Positions 24,758-32,978 are shown, counted from the stretch's first letter. The stretch: 36,057 bases of DNA from an uncultured Alphaproteobacteria bacterium (GCA_937895955.1 CALAZI010000154.1:1-36057), one strand, 5' to 3'. Numbers and translations: made by a program. The notes: a model not told the origin generated them from the sequence alone.

Positions 24758-25465
24758 AGCCTCAATTTTTAGGGAGGACAAAATATCGCGGATATCCATT
24801 CGCGTGCGGTAGTCCGCATTCACATAACGCGCGATCACGACGCCTTCCTGATTGACGACAAAAGTCGCCGGTATCGGCAGCACCCACCCCGGACTATTGT
24901 TATAGGTCGGCACATCCCAGCCGGCCGACTGGATCAGCCGCGCCATGTCGTCGTCGACCCAGATTGCGAGGTTAAGCGCAAGAGCGAAGCCATTATCGAC
25001 ATCGGTTAGGAGAGGGAAGCGGTGGCCGGAATCTCCCGCGAGCTGTTGCGTGTATTTTCGATTTTCAGGCGTTATCGCGACGATGCTTGCGCCAATCCCC
25101 CCAACGGCGTCAGCGATCTCGCCAAGAGCAACAGCGGTCATTTTACAGTAAGGACACCAGTGTCCGCGCAAGAATGCGATTACCGCAGGTCCCCGGCGCA
25201 ACACGTCCTTTAACCCGATGAGGCGACCATTCTGGTCAGGAAGAAAAAAATCCGGCAGCGGATCGCCAACCGCGGGCGCTAGCGCGCCTGCTTCCGCCGT
25301 TTGAAGCCTTCCCACAAAGTTGTCGACCGCGTCGGCGAACACCACGCTCAAATTTCTGACCTCGTCAGCAATGATCATCAGCCGTTCGCGTAAGGGCGCA
25401 TTGAGGGCGATGGCTCTTTCGGTCGCTTTTTCGAGCGCGGCGACAAGTTCGCTGGATTGAGACAT
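24749..25465 (-). CDS. Peroxiredoxin-like (AhpC/TSA) thiol protein
   Basis: A soluble thioredoxin-fold protein of the AhpC/TSA type, likely to reduce peroxides or act as a thiol oxidoreductase. The 238-residue protein has a helical N-terminal extension (about 1-65), then the fold beginning GDPLPDFFLPDQNGR, with the active motif CPYC at 104-107 in RGHWCPYCKMT. The CxxC form differs from the single peroxidatic Cys of classic 2-Cys peroxiredoxins. No signal peptide is seen. It is convergent with the LysR gene, which might regulate it or a neighbour; that is inference. Confidence 0.88.
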   Translation of the reverse strand: MSQSSELVAALEKATERAIALNAPLRERLMIIADEVRNLSVVFADAVDNFVGRLQTAEAGALAPAVGDPLPDFFLPDQNGRLIGLKDVLRRGPAVIAFLRGHWCPYCKMTAVALGEIADAVGGIGASIVAITPENRKYTQQLAGDSGHRFPLLTDVDNGFALALNLAIWVDDDMARLIQSAGWDVPTYNNSPGWVLPIPATFVVNQEGVVIARYVNADYRTRMDIRDILSSLKIEALG

Positions 25466-25714
25466 AGTGCTTCCGCCTTAGAGCGCGCGGGGGCGCCCGC
25501 GCATTCATAGCATCTACATAGTGAGATCGCGAGCGCCCGTAAGAGGTTCTGCGCTCATGAAGATAATGCTTCAGACGCATTGAAAGGCCCATGCGTGAGC
25601 CGCATGGAAGCCATGCCTTAATACAAATTCCCACCTCCCCGTGACAGGCGTAATCAGACGCCGTCATCCACGGCGACCCGTACAGCCGCCGCAACAACCC
25701 GATGGAGAAAACTT
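25466..25714. other. Divergent intergenic region with two hairpins
   Basis: This is 249 bases between the divergent peroxiredoxin-like and cupin genes. It contains a GC-rich palindrome GCGCGGG/CCCGCGC (25485-25502) and a CATGCG/CGCATG inverted repeat (25590-25606). Promoters for both genes should lie here. No gene is visible. Confidence 0.4.
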
Positions 25715-26182
25715 ATGATGGCTATAAAACGACCCGGCGCGCTGTCGCCAAACATTACGGCGTTCGCAATCGCCTGCGTGATCGTCGCGTCACCCGCCTA
25801 TGCCGGACAATGCCCTGCGGGCCAGTCAGGCGCAGATGTGCGCACAAGCGGGGCGTCAGAGCCCGTAGGCGTCACGGACGATGAACTGAGCGGCATCGAT
25901 CTGGGCGCTGAAATTGAAGGCTTCGACGGCCGCCGGCTGCGCTTTCGCAAGCTGGTCGTTCAGCCGGGCGGAATCGTGCCGTGGCACGATCACACGGACC
26001 GCCCGGCGCTGATCTACACGGCCGAAGGCCAGATCACCGAATTCAGAAGCGATTGCAAAGTCGGCGTCGTTCACAAGGCCGGTGAGATTTCGACCGAAAT
26101 CGCCGGGCTCAAACACTGGTGGAAGAACGAGAGCGACAAGGCGGCGGTCCTCTTCGCCGCTGACGTCAAGCACGAACAGTAA
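25715..26182 (+). CDS. Secreted cupin-domain protein
   Basis: A small exported cupin of unknown function. The 155 residues start with a signal peptide (cleavage expected after AYA at residue 30), followed by a single cupin barrel. The metal-binding candidates are H91 and H93 in PWHDH and H134 in GLKHWWKN, with E104 nearby in YTAEG. Such proteins may be metal-dependent enzymes or ligand binders in the periplasm. The start has GGAG seven bases upstream; an ATG pair (25715 and 25718) makes the exact start slightly uncertain. It is followed by a strong hairpin. Confidence 0.85.
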   Translation: MMAIKRPGALSPNITAFAIACVIVASPAYAGQCPAGQSGADVRTSGASEPVGVTDDELSGIDLGAEIEGFDGRRLRFRKLVVQPGGIVPWHDHTDRPALIYTAEGQITEFRSDCKVGVVHKAGEISTEIAGLKHWWKNESDKAAVLFAADVKHEQ

Positions 26183-26238
26183 CGAGCAATAACGCATCTT
26201 TTTCGCGAAATCTGCGGCCATCGCCCATCCGGCCGCAA

Positions 26239-26282
26239 GGCGGACGGCCTGGGTCTCACCTCTCCTTGACCCGCCGTCCGCC
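26239..26282 (+). terminator. Terminator-like hairpin after the cupin gene
   Basis: The outer arms GGCGGACGGC (26239-26248) and GCCGTCCGCC (26273-26282) pair perfectly over 10 bases. After a two-base bulge an inner GGGTC/GACCC stem (26251-26255 and 26268-26272) extends the structure to 15 pairs with a 12-base loop. GTTTC follows. It sits between the cupin and MFS genes and probably ends the cupin transcript. Confidence 0.55.
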
Positions 26283-26305
26283 GTTTCATCTGAAGCAACA
26301 GCCCC

Positions 26306-27511
26306 ATGTCCTACGCAAAACCGTTCGCCGCCCCTCGCGCCAGATTGTCAGGGACACCCCTGATAATCGGGCTCGTCGGCTTTCTGACGCTTGTCGACCT
26401 CTTTGCGGTCCAGGCGATCCTGCCGACATTGGCCGAGAAATTTAACGCATCGCCTTCGGCGATCGGCCTTGCGGCGAATGCGAGCACGCTCGGCATGGCG
26501 GTCGCCGGTTTCGCGATGGCTTTTGCAGGCGCGCGGATCAATCGCCGCGCCGGCGTCTGGATCAGCCTTGCGTTGCTGTCCGTTCCGACCATCGCGCTTG
26601 CAGTCGTGGAAGATCTGACGGTTTTTACAGGGCTCCGCATCATACAGGGCGTTTTCATGGCGTCCGCATTCTCCCTGACGATGACGTATCTCGCCGAACG
26701 CTGCACAGCCGCGCAATCTGCGACGGCGCTTGCGGCCTATGTCACCGGCGCTGTCGCCAGCAACCTCGTCGGCAGGCTTATTTCCGGAACGCTGTCGGAT
26801 TCGCTTGGCGTGCCAGCCAATTTCATCTTTTTCGCCGGACTCAATCTCACCGGCGCACTACTTGTTTGGATTTCCTTTAAGAACGCTGCCCCGATGACAA
26901 ACGGCGTTTCCGGCGCACGGTCGCCGCTCGCCATTATGGCGGGTCATTTGCGCAATAGCTGCCTGCTCGCCAGTTTCGGCATCGGCTTCCTGATCCTTTT
27001 CGCATTCATTGGCGTGTTTACCTATGTGAATTTCGTTTTGGCGCGTGAGCCGATCGCTCTCTCGCCGATGGCGCTTGGGCTCATTTATTTCGTCTTCTTG
27101 CCTTCAATGATCACGACTCCCTTGGCCGGCAAAATCGCCGCCCGCTATGGCGCACGTCTCAGCTTTTTTGCGTCGCTCGCATTCGCAGTCATCGGTTTGC
27201 CGATGCTGCTTTCGCCGTCGCTTGCGATCGTTCTCACAGGGCTTGTCATCGTCGGCGTCGGGACGTTCTTCGCGCAGGCGACCGCCACTGGCTTTGTCGG
27301 CCGAGCTGCAAAATCAGATCGCGCCGCCGCGAGCGGCATGTATCTCTCTTCCTACTATCTTGGCGGCCTCGCCGGCGCAGCTGCCTTGGGCGGCGTATAC
27401 GACAGGGCGGGCTGGACCGCGACAGTGATCGGCGTCGGCGCCGCGCTCACCATCGCAGGGGCCTTGGCCGGAACCCTTAAGGAAACAACCGCCGAACCTC
27501 CAAAAGGATGA
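26306..27511 (+). CDS. MFS transporter (drug/metabolite efflux type)
   Basis: A 12-helix major facilitator protein, 401 residues, of the arabinose-efflux/YnfM-like drug transporter type. The N-terminal half has LTLVDLFAVQAILPTLAEKF and the loop 2-3 region AGARINRRAGVWIS. Helix 4-5 carries RIIQGVFMASAFSLTMTYLAE, and the second half repeats the pattern with GKIAARYGARL. The substrate is unknown; efflux is favoured by family. It is followed after four bases by the convergent NADH dehydrogenase gene. Confidence 0.9.
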   Translation: MSYAKPFAAPRARLSGTPLIIGLVGFLTLVDLFAVQAILPTLAEKFNASPSAIGLAANASTLGMAVAGFAMAFAGARINRRAGVWISLALLSVPTIALAVVEDLTVFTGLRIIQGVFMASAFSLTMTYLAERCTAAQSATALAAYVTGAVASNLVGRLISGTLSDSLGVPANFIFFAGLNLTGALLVWISFKNAAPMTNGVSGARSPLAIMAGHLRNSCLLASFGIGFLILFAFIGVFTYVNFVLAREPIALSPMALGLIYFVFLPSMITTPLAGKIAARYGARLSFFASLAFAVIGLPMLLSPSLAIVLTGLVIVGVGTFFAQATATGFVGRAAKSDRAAASGMYLSSYYLGGLAGAAALGGVYDRAGWTATVIGVGAALTIAGALAGTLKETTAEPPKG

Positions 27512-27515
27512 ACGC

Positions 27516-28844
27516 CTATTCAGCCGCGATGGCGATCGGCTTTGCGTTTCCACGATCCGCCCGAATATCGCCAGCGATGAGCCGCGCGCCGCGCTCCAGA
27601 GTGAAATAGGACCAGAGCCAGTCGAGCGTCACGAGAATGCGGTTGCGAAATCCGATCAGGAAATAGACGTGGATCGCCGACCAGAACAGCCAGGCGACAA
27701 AGCCGGTAAGTCGAAGCGGGCCGATTTCAGCGACCGCCGAATTCCGTCCGATTGTCGCAAGCGCGCCGAAATCCATATAACGAAAGGGATTTGATGTCGG
27801 ATCGCCCTCAATGCGCTTCGCGATCAGGCGGCCGACATAGGCGCCTTGCTGTTTCGCCGCCGGAGCGAGACCGGGCACAGGCGCGCCGTCGGCGCCGACG
27901 GCGCTCGCCGCGTCGCCGACGACAAAAATATTCGCAGCGCCTTCTACTGACAAATCCGCGCGAACAAGAGTGCGGCCGGCGCGATCAGCGGTTGCGCCGA
28001 GCCATGCAGCCGCCGGAGATGACCGAACGCCCGCGGCCCAGACAATCGTGTCAGCGTCAATCGCCTCATCGCCTATCCTCACCTGTCGATCGGCGCATTC
28101 CGTCACGGCGTTGTCGAGCCTCACTTCGACGCCGCGATTTTGCAGGGAGCGCTTTACGTAATCGGAAATAGCTGGCGAGAAGGCTGGAAGAAGCCGTGCG
28201 CCGGCTTCAACCAATATGACGCGCGGTTCGGAGCAACGTGTGCGCCTGAAATCGCAGGCGAGCGCCCGCTTTGAGAGTTCGGCGATAGCGCCGGCGAGTT
28301 CAACGCCCGTCGGTCCGCCGCCGATGATGATGAAAGTCAGCGCCTGATCGCGCGCCGGGCCTGGCGGCGTCAATTCCGCTTTTTCATAGGCGAGGAGAAT
28401 TTTCTCGCGGATCGCATTCGCGTCTTCAAGATTTTTAAGGCCGGGGGCGTGAGGCTCCCATTCATCACGGCCGAAATAGGCGTGGCGCGCGCCCGTCGCC
28501 ACGACGAGATAATCAAAGGCGATGGCCCGGTCGCGAAGAATGACTTCGTTCGATTCACGATCAAGGCTTATGACCTCATCAAGAATGACAGAAATATTTT
28601 GTTGCTTGCGAACGACCGAGCGGATCGGGCTTGCGATCTGGTTCGGCGAAAGAGCGGCCGTCGCCACTTGATACAGCAAGGGTTGAAAAAGATGGTGGTT
28701 GCGCCGATCGACAAGCGTCACGTCAGCATTCGCATTCGCCAGCGCTTTTGCAGCGGAAAGGCCGCCGAAACCCGCCCCGACGATCACGATATGGGGACGC
28801 CGTTTTTCGCCTTGCTTTGACGATTTTCGAGATGATCCGAACAT
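27516..28844 (-). CDS. Type II NADH:quinone oxidoreductase (NDH-2)-like flavoprotein
   Basis: A single-subunit membrane-associated flavoprotein that should oxidise NADH and reduce quinone without pumping protons. The 442-residue protein has the FAD motif GAGFGG at 23-28, HHLFQPLLYQVATAALSP, the NAD motif IIIGGGPTGVELAGA (about 172-186), the FVVGDAA second FAD motif, and a C-terminal hydrophobic/amphipathic tail (VAWLFWSAIHVYFLIGFRNRILVTLDWLW) for membrane attachment. It is the last gene of the minus-strand operon with bdhA, patatin and DoxX-like, starting six bases after the DoxX-like stop. Confidence 0.93.
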   Translation of the reverse strand: MFGSSRKSSKQGEKRRPHIVIVGAGFGGLSAAKALANANADVTLVDRRNHHLFQPLLYQVATAALSPNQIASPIRSVVRKQQNISVILDEVISLDRESNEVILRDRAIAFDYLVVATGARHAYFGRDEWEPHAPGLKNLEDANAIREKILLAYEKAELTPPGPARDQALTFIIIGGGPTGVELAGAIAELSKRALACDFRRTRCSEPRVILVEAGARLLPAFSPAISDYVKRSLQNRGVEVRLDNAVTECADRQVRIGDEAIDADTIVWAAGVRSSPAAAWLGATADRAGRTLVRADLSVEGAANIFVVGDAASAVGADGAPVPGLAPAAKQQGAYVGRLIAKRIEGDPTSNPFRYMDFGALATIGRNSAVAEIGPLRLTGFVAWLFWSAIHVYFLIGFRNRILVTLDWLWSYFTLERGARLIAGDIRADRGNAKPIAIAAE

Positions 28845-28850
28845 CGCGCG

Positions 28851-29402
28851 TCACCGGACGTCGCTTGGAGCGAGAAAAATACGCAGCCGGCGCAAAAGCT
28901 CCGCTATTTCCGGACGGCGCAGCGTGAGGAGGATGACAGCACCCGCCAAAACACCGCAGGCTGTGAAGAACAGCGCTCCGCTGTCATTATCGACATTGAC
29001 GCCGAGCGGCGTGAACAGATGAAAGCTGACGGCGCCCGACATGATGGCGATGGCGAGAAGCGCGCCGAGCGGCTGCAAGAACCGATAGCGAGGCGCAATC
29101 ATTGTCGAGATGAGAAGGATGGACGCGAAAAGCTCGGCCCCGCCAATGACGTGCTGGCTGAAAAGACCCGTCTGGGCGAACAGTCCGGGCGCGCCGAACG
29201 ATGAAGCCCATCGATCCAAATCACCAAAGATGATTTGCGTCTTCGGCGCGTTCGTAAATTTAAACCGAAGCGAATCCAGAAAAGCCGCGGCGATGAAGAT
29301 TGTAACACCATGTGCTATCCACGATTTCGCGCGGTTGCGTCTGTGCTTAGTCGCCGGCGACAGGTCCGACATCGTATGCGCCGAGACGGTAGACGGTTTC
29401 AT
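28851..29402 (-). CDS. DoxX-like/YkgB-type membrane protein
   Basis: A small integral membrane protein, 183 residues, with four hydrophobic segments (about 29-47, 83-103, 110-130 and 140-160) and the DoxX-like feature FLDSLRFKFTNAPKTQIIFGDLDRW after the first segment. Members of this broad group occur with quinone- or thiol-linked redox enzymes, for example DoxD/DoxX of thiosulfate:quinone oxidoreductase. Its own role is unknown. The ATG has AAGGA nine bases upstream. Gaps to the patatin gene upstream (11 bases) and the NDH-2 gene downstream (6 bases) show tight co-transcription. Confidence 0.78.
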   Translation of the reverse strand: MKPSTVSAHTMSDLSPATKHRRNRAKSWIAHGVTIFIAAAFLDSLRFKFTNAPKTQIIFGDLDRWASSFGAPGLFAQTGLFSQHVIGGAELFASILLISTMIAPRYRFLQPLGALLAIAIMSGAVSFHLFTPLGVNVDNDSGALFFTACGVLAGAVILLTLRRPEIAELLRRLRIFLAPSDVR

Positions 29403-29413
29403 GATGGGGTTCC

Positions 29414-30631
29414 TTATTCGGCGGCTCTGAGCGCGGGCGCGCGCAGGCTCTCATTTGGATTTCTCATGCCCATCGGCGCATCAACCGAGCCGATAAATGG
29501 CGGTTCGTGCAAAATAACGCCCTCGAGCGGATCGAATTCGCCGCGCCAGGGCGCCCGCTGCAGCGCTTCTTGCGCTTGTTCATAACCGGCGCGCCAGCGG
29601 CGACGTATGCCTTCGGGGCTGAAATCAACGTCTTTCGTCTGATCCTCATGGTCTAGGCTTGGCGCAAGCAGGCGAACAACATGCATGCGCGTGAGGCAGC
29701 CCCAGCCGACCATTTCTCTGTAGACGTCGCTGTCTCGGCTTCCCTCGGGCACCAGGGCGGCAAGCTCCTTGATGATGTGGCGAAGGCGGTGCGATTGTTT
29801 TTGCCGCATGATATGGCTGGCGACGCGACTTGAATATTGAATGTCCTTCTGGCGGTGCATCACTTGCCACATGGTTTCCGGCTCCAGCCCGACCGGATTC
29901 CACATATGCACCGCAAAAATCAGCGAGCTTTTGCGAGGATAGTCGTCAAAAACAATCTCTGTCGGCGTATTCGAAAGAATGCCGCCGTCCCAATACAGCT
30001 CTCCATCGATCCGCACGGCCGGAAACGCCGGCGGCAAGGCCCCCGAAGCCATGACATGACGGGCGTCGAGCTTTTCTTTCTTGCTGTCGAAGTAGCGCAT
30101 CGTGCTTGTCCGCACATGGGCGGCGCCGACCGTGAGACGCGGACCGCTCTCGTTCAACAGGTCGAAATCGACAAGCTTTCCGATCGTTTTTTCGAGCGGC
30201 GCCGTTGAATAATAACCGGCCGCGTCGCTTCCAAGGCGGACATGCGGTCCGAAGAACGCGAAGGGATTTGGTTCGAAGAATTTCGGAAGACCGCCGGCGA
30301 GGATCGACCAGTACGACATGCTGTTCGCGACCGCCGTATGGGTTGAGAAGTAATGCCAGGGCCCTTGATGCGTGACCCGATTCCAGAATTCTTTCAGGGC
30401 GGCCAAACGGTCGATGCGCGGGTTTCCGGCGATGAGACTTGCGTTGATGGCGCCGATCGACGTGCCGATGATCCAGTCGGGCTCGAGACCGGCTTCGTGA
30501 ATCGCCTCGTAGACGCCGGCCTGATAGGCGCCGAGCGCCCCGCCGCCCTGGAAAACGAGCACGAGCTGTCCTGCCTCGGCGACGCCGTTGGAATTCGAAG
30601 TTGTTGCGGAGATTTCCTGTTGAGTCGTCAT
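29414..30631 (-). CDS. Patatin-like phospholipase/depolymerase with C-terminal DUF3734-type region
   Basis: A Ser-Asp dyad acyl hydrolase. The 405-residue protein has the oxyanion GGGALGAYQAG (29-39), nucleophile S58 in GTSIG (56-60), and D215 in WDGGILSNTP. The part after about 250, rich in Arg and His, resembles the DUF3734 extension found on this subgroup. ATG 30631 is chosen because GGAGGGAACG lies just before it; an ATG four codons upstream overlaps that site. It is next to 3-hydroxybutyrate dehydrogenase, so it may release hydroxybutyrate units from polyhydroxybutyrate or lipids. That function is inference from context. Confidence 0.92.
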   Translation of the reverse strand: MTTQQEISATTSNSNGVAEAGQLVLVFQGGGALGAYQAGVYEAIHEAGLEPDWIIGTSIGAINASLIAGNPRIDRLAALKEFWNRVTHQGPWHYFSTHTAVANSMSYWSILAGGLPKFFEPNPFAFFGPHVRLGSDAAGYYSTAPLEKTIGKLVDFDLLNESGPRLTVGAAHVRTSTMRYFDSKKEKLDARHVMASGALPPAFPAVRIDGELYWDGGILSNTPTEIVFDDYPRKSSLIFAVHMWNPVGLEPETMWQVMHRQKDIQYSSRVASHIMRQKQSHRLRHIIKELAALVPEGSRDSDVYREMVGWGCLTRMHVVRLLAPSLDHEDQTKDVDFSPEGIRRRWRAGYEQAQEALQRAPWRGEFDPLEGVILHEPPFIGSVDAPMGMRNPNESLRAPALRAAE

Positions 30632-30658
30632 CGTTCCCTCCATTAGCGATAGCCGCCG

Positions 30659-31492
30659 CTATTGCGCGGTCCAGCCGCCGTCGACCGGCAGCGCGGCGCC
30701 GGTGATCGAGGCTGCATTTTCGGAACAAAGGAACGCGGTCAGCGCGCCGATTTCGGAAACTTGTGCGAAGCGTTTGTTCGGCTGGGCTTTCAAAAGAACG
30801 TCAGTAATGACTTTATCGCGCGGCAGGTTGTGAGCCGCCGCCTGATCGCCAATTTGCTTTTCAACGAGCGGCGTCCACACATAGCCCGGGCAAACGGCGT
30901 TGCAGGTGATCTGCGATTCCGCTGTTTCGAGCGCCACCGTTTTCGTAAGGCCGACGATCCCGTGCTTGGCGGCGACATAGGCCGATTTGAACGGGGACGC
31001 GACAAGACCGTGAGCGGATGCGATGTTAATGATGCGCCCCCAGCCGCGCTCCTTCATGCCTGGCAGACACGCGCGAATGGCGTGAAACGCGGATGACAGA
31101 TTGATGGCGATGATCGCGTCCCATTTCGCAGGCGGGAAATCATCCACCGGGGCGACGTGCTGAATGCCGGCGTTATTCACGAGAATGTCCACGCCGCCGA
31201 AATTGTCCTCTGCGAAAGCGATCATTTCGACGACAGATTTCGGTATTGAAAGATCAGCATCCGAATAAACAACTGAAACCTCATGCTCAAAGGCAAGCCT
31301 GTCCCTAGTCCTCTCGATTTCGTGAAGATCGCCCAGACCATTGAGGACAATCTGCGCGCCTTTCCCAGCGAGCGCTTCGGCGATGCCAAGGCCTATTCCG
31401 CTGGTCGATCCGGTAATAAGCGCCGTTTTGCCGGCGAGCGGCCTTGCCGTCTCGGATGTCATGGGATTTCGTGTAATTTCCATCGTGTTCAT
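30659..31492 (-). CDS. bdhA: 3-Hydroxybutyrate dehydrogenase (SDR family)
   Basis: A cytoplasmic NAD-dependent short-chain dehydrogenase that oxidises D-3-hydroxybutyrate to acetoacetate, the step after polyhydroxybutyrate breakdown. The 277-residue protein has the cofactor motif GSTSGIG at 28-34, NNAG at 106-109, the catalytic S159, Y172 and K176 (SAHGLVASPFKSAYVAAKHG), and the BdhA-typical CPGYVWTPLVEKQI and C-terminal LPVDGGWTAQ. ATG 31492 is chosen because AGGAG lies nine bases upstream. It leads a four-gene operon with the patatin, DoxX-like and NDH-2 genes. Three operator-like palindromes lie 67-132 bases upstream. Confidence 0.93.
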   Translation of the reverse strand: MNTMEITRNPMTSETARPLAGKTALITGSTSGIGLGIAEALAGKGAQIVLNGLGDLHEIERTRDRLAFEHEVSVVYSDADLSIPKSVVEMIAFAEDNFGGVDILVNNAGIQHVAPVDDFPPAKWDAIIAINLSSAFHAIRACLPGMKERGWGRIINIASAHGLVASPFKSAYVAAKHGIVGLTKTVALETAESQITCNAVCPGYVWTPLVEKQIGDQAAAHNLPRDKVITDVLLKAQPNKRFAQVSEIGALTAFLCSENAASITGAALPVDGGWTAQ

Positions 31493-31558
31493 TGCGCTTT
31501 CTCCTGAGCGGCGCGCCTGAAAGATGGCGGCCTTTGTCAAGACAATCTCGGAATGCTT

Positions 31559-31624
31559 GCATGATTGGAAATGCCGAAACTGCATGGGCTCGATGCAGGA
31601 AAGCCTTCAGCATGCGCCACATGC
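31559..31624. promoter_or_regulatory. Three GCAT-N7/8-ATGC operator-like palindromes upstream of bdhA
   Basis: Three copies of GCAT-gap-ATGC occur in 66 bases: 31559-31574 (gap 8), 31582-31596 (gap 7, extended to CTGCAT/ATGCAG) and 31610-31624 (gap 7). They lie upstream of bdhA on one side and of the 31719 gene on the other. The repetition suggests a dimeric repressor site. PHB regulators of the PhaR type bind TGC-rich palindromes, so PhaR is one candidate, by inference only. Confidence 0.55.
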
Positions 31625-31718
31625 ATAAGGATCAAAGCCAAAGCGCATTTCCAACGGATTCTGGGGGCGGGTAATCCGAAGCCTGACTGAAGGCGGCAAC
31701 AGGGAAAGGCGCCAAGCC

Positions 31719-32144
31719 ATGGCTAGATATCTGCGTTGGACAAGCGTTGTTCTTTTTTCGCTCTTAAGCGCCTTCTTCATCTGGTTCGGCTGGCTTTACG
31801 CAAGCGTCGAAGAACCGTTGTGGTTTCACAATGCGGCAGTGCCCGATCATGCAAAAGAGGCGATCAGGCCGCTTTATTTCGCCCTAATGAACCTTATCGG
31901 CGGCGCGGCTTTAGGGCTTGGCGTTCTTGGGCTGGTTGTGACTCTGACGGTCTTGCCGAAAGCAAGAGCTTGGATCGGCGCAGCGCTCGCTCTAGCCTAC
32001 GCCATTCCCTTCGTGATGGCGGCAATCACCGCCGAGGAGCTTTCGAAAACCGGCGCGCCGACTTCGTGGCATATCATGGGCGTCCTATTAGCGGTCACAC
32101 TTGTCGCGTGCTTCGCCCATGCGCTTTCCTCGAGGGTAAAATGA
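31719..32144 (+). CDS. Small four-helix membrane protein of unknown function
   Basis: I do not recognise the family. The 141-residue protein has four hydrophobic segments: about 8-27, 52-76, 84-103 and 116-136. The short loop after the first has YASVEEPLWFHNAAVPDHAKEAI. No catalytic motif is seen. It is divergent from bdhA and shares the intergenic region holding the operator-like palindromes, so the two may be co-regulated; that is inference. An ATG with GGGAAAGGCG upstream makes the start reasonable. Confidence 0.75.
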   Translation: MARYLRWTSVVLFSLLSAFFIWFGWLYASVEEPLWFHNAAVPDHAKEAIRPLYFALMNLIGGAALGLGVLGLVVTLTVLPKARAWIGAALALAYAIPFVMAAITAEELSKTGAPTSWHIMGVLLAVTLVACFAHALSSRVK

Positions 32145-32198
32145 CGCCGGGGACGCCGCCGATCATTCGCATAATGATGATTTAGCCGCGGACGGTTT

Positions 32199-32840
32199 CT
32201 AGCGGCCGACGCCCTTCAGCCATGAACGGCAGCCGGCGCCGACGACTTTCCCTTCGGCGCGCGCGGTCCAGCCCGCCGTCCATGCGTCGCCGCCTTGCGC
32301 GCCGAACGCGGCGCGGCATTGCATGAAGCCGGTGCGATACTGAGACGACAAAACGGTCGCGCTTGTTCCGGCGAGATCCATGCCGCCGCGATAACATTGG
32401 CATATGTCGGCGTAAGCCTGACCGGCGGGAGCGGCGCCGGCATTGATGTCAGGCGCCTTAATCGGCGCTGAAGTTCCGGGGCTTTGTAGGCCGCCGAAAT
32501 TCCCGCCCAGCGCAACAATCGCCGCGATCAGCGCGGCGAGCGCCAGAAGCCCGCCGAAGACAAGCTCGATATTCGGCATCGCAATCCGGACGCCCGGCGC
32601 GGTCGATGCGGCGCCGGGTTCTTCCGCCGGCGCGGGCGCGACGTCGAATTGCTGGATGCGCTCATAGGAGCGGCCGCAATCCTTGCATTTCTGGATCGGC
32701 GTGAACTGACGGTTGTCGCAGCCCGATTTCTCGCAGCCTTCAGAGCGGCATTCCGGATTGGCGCAGACGAACAGATAGCCGCCGCAGGCCTTGCCCTTGC
32801 GGGTTCCCGAACACTCTCTTGCAACCTGACCCGACGCCAT
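32199..32840 (-). CDS. Cys-rich zinc-ribbon membrane protein of unknown function
   Basis: The 213-residue protein has three parts. Residues 1-65 contain eight Cys (10, 19, 26, 31, 36, 41, 52, 55), including CANPEC and CKDC pairs, consistent with zinc ribbons. Residues 66-85 are a Pro/Ala linker. One membrane segment lies at about 90-112 (IELVFGGLLALAALIAAIVAL), and a C-terminal part of about 100 residues has Cys in DICQCYRGG, FMQCRAAF and GAGCRSW. The zinc part would face the cytoplasm and the C-terminal part the periplasm if the usual charge rule holds. I recognise no named family. Confidence 0.72.
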   Translation of the reverse strand: MASGQVARECSGTRKGKACGGYLFVCANPECRSEGCEKSGCDNRQFTPIQKCKDCGRSYERIQQFDVAPAPAEEPGAASTAPGVRIAMPNIELVFGGLLALAALIAAIVALGGNFGGLQSPGTSAPIKAPDINAGAAPAGQAYADICQCYRGGMDLAGTSATVLSSQYRTGFMQCRAAFGAQGGDAWTAGWTARAEGKVVGAGCRSWLKGVGR

Positions 32841-32978
32841 ATCCCCTACCCGCTCAGCCGCCGTCGAACGTCGCCGGCGGCGGTCCCCAAGGGTTAACGA
32901 TGCGGCGGGGCGGGGCGATTGTCAAACCGGGCGAAGGGCCCAGAATGGCGGCCTTGCAGCGAATCGGAGCCGCGCGCC

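Noticed and set aside
23648..32198. Genomic island inserted at tRNA-Arg
   Set aside because: The region is accessory in flavour, but there is no integrase, no duplicated tRNA end and no visible change in base composition.
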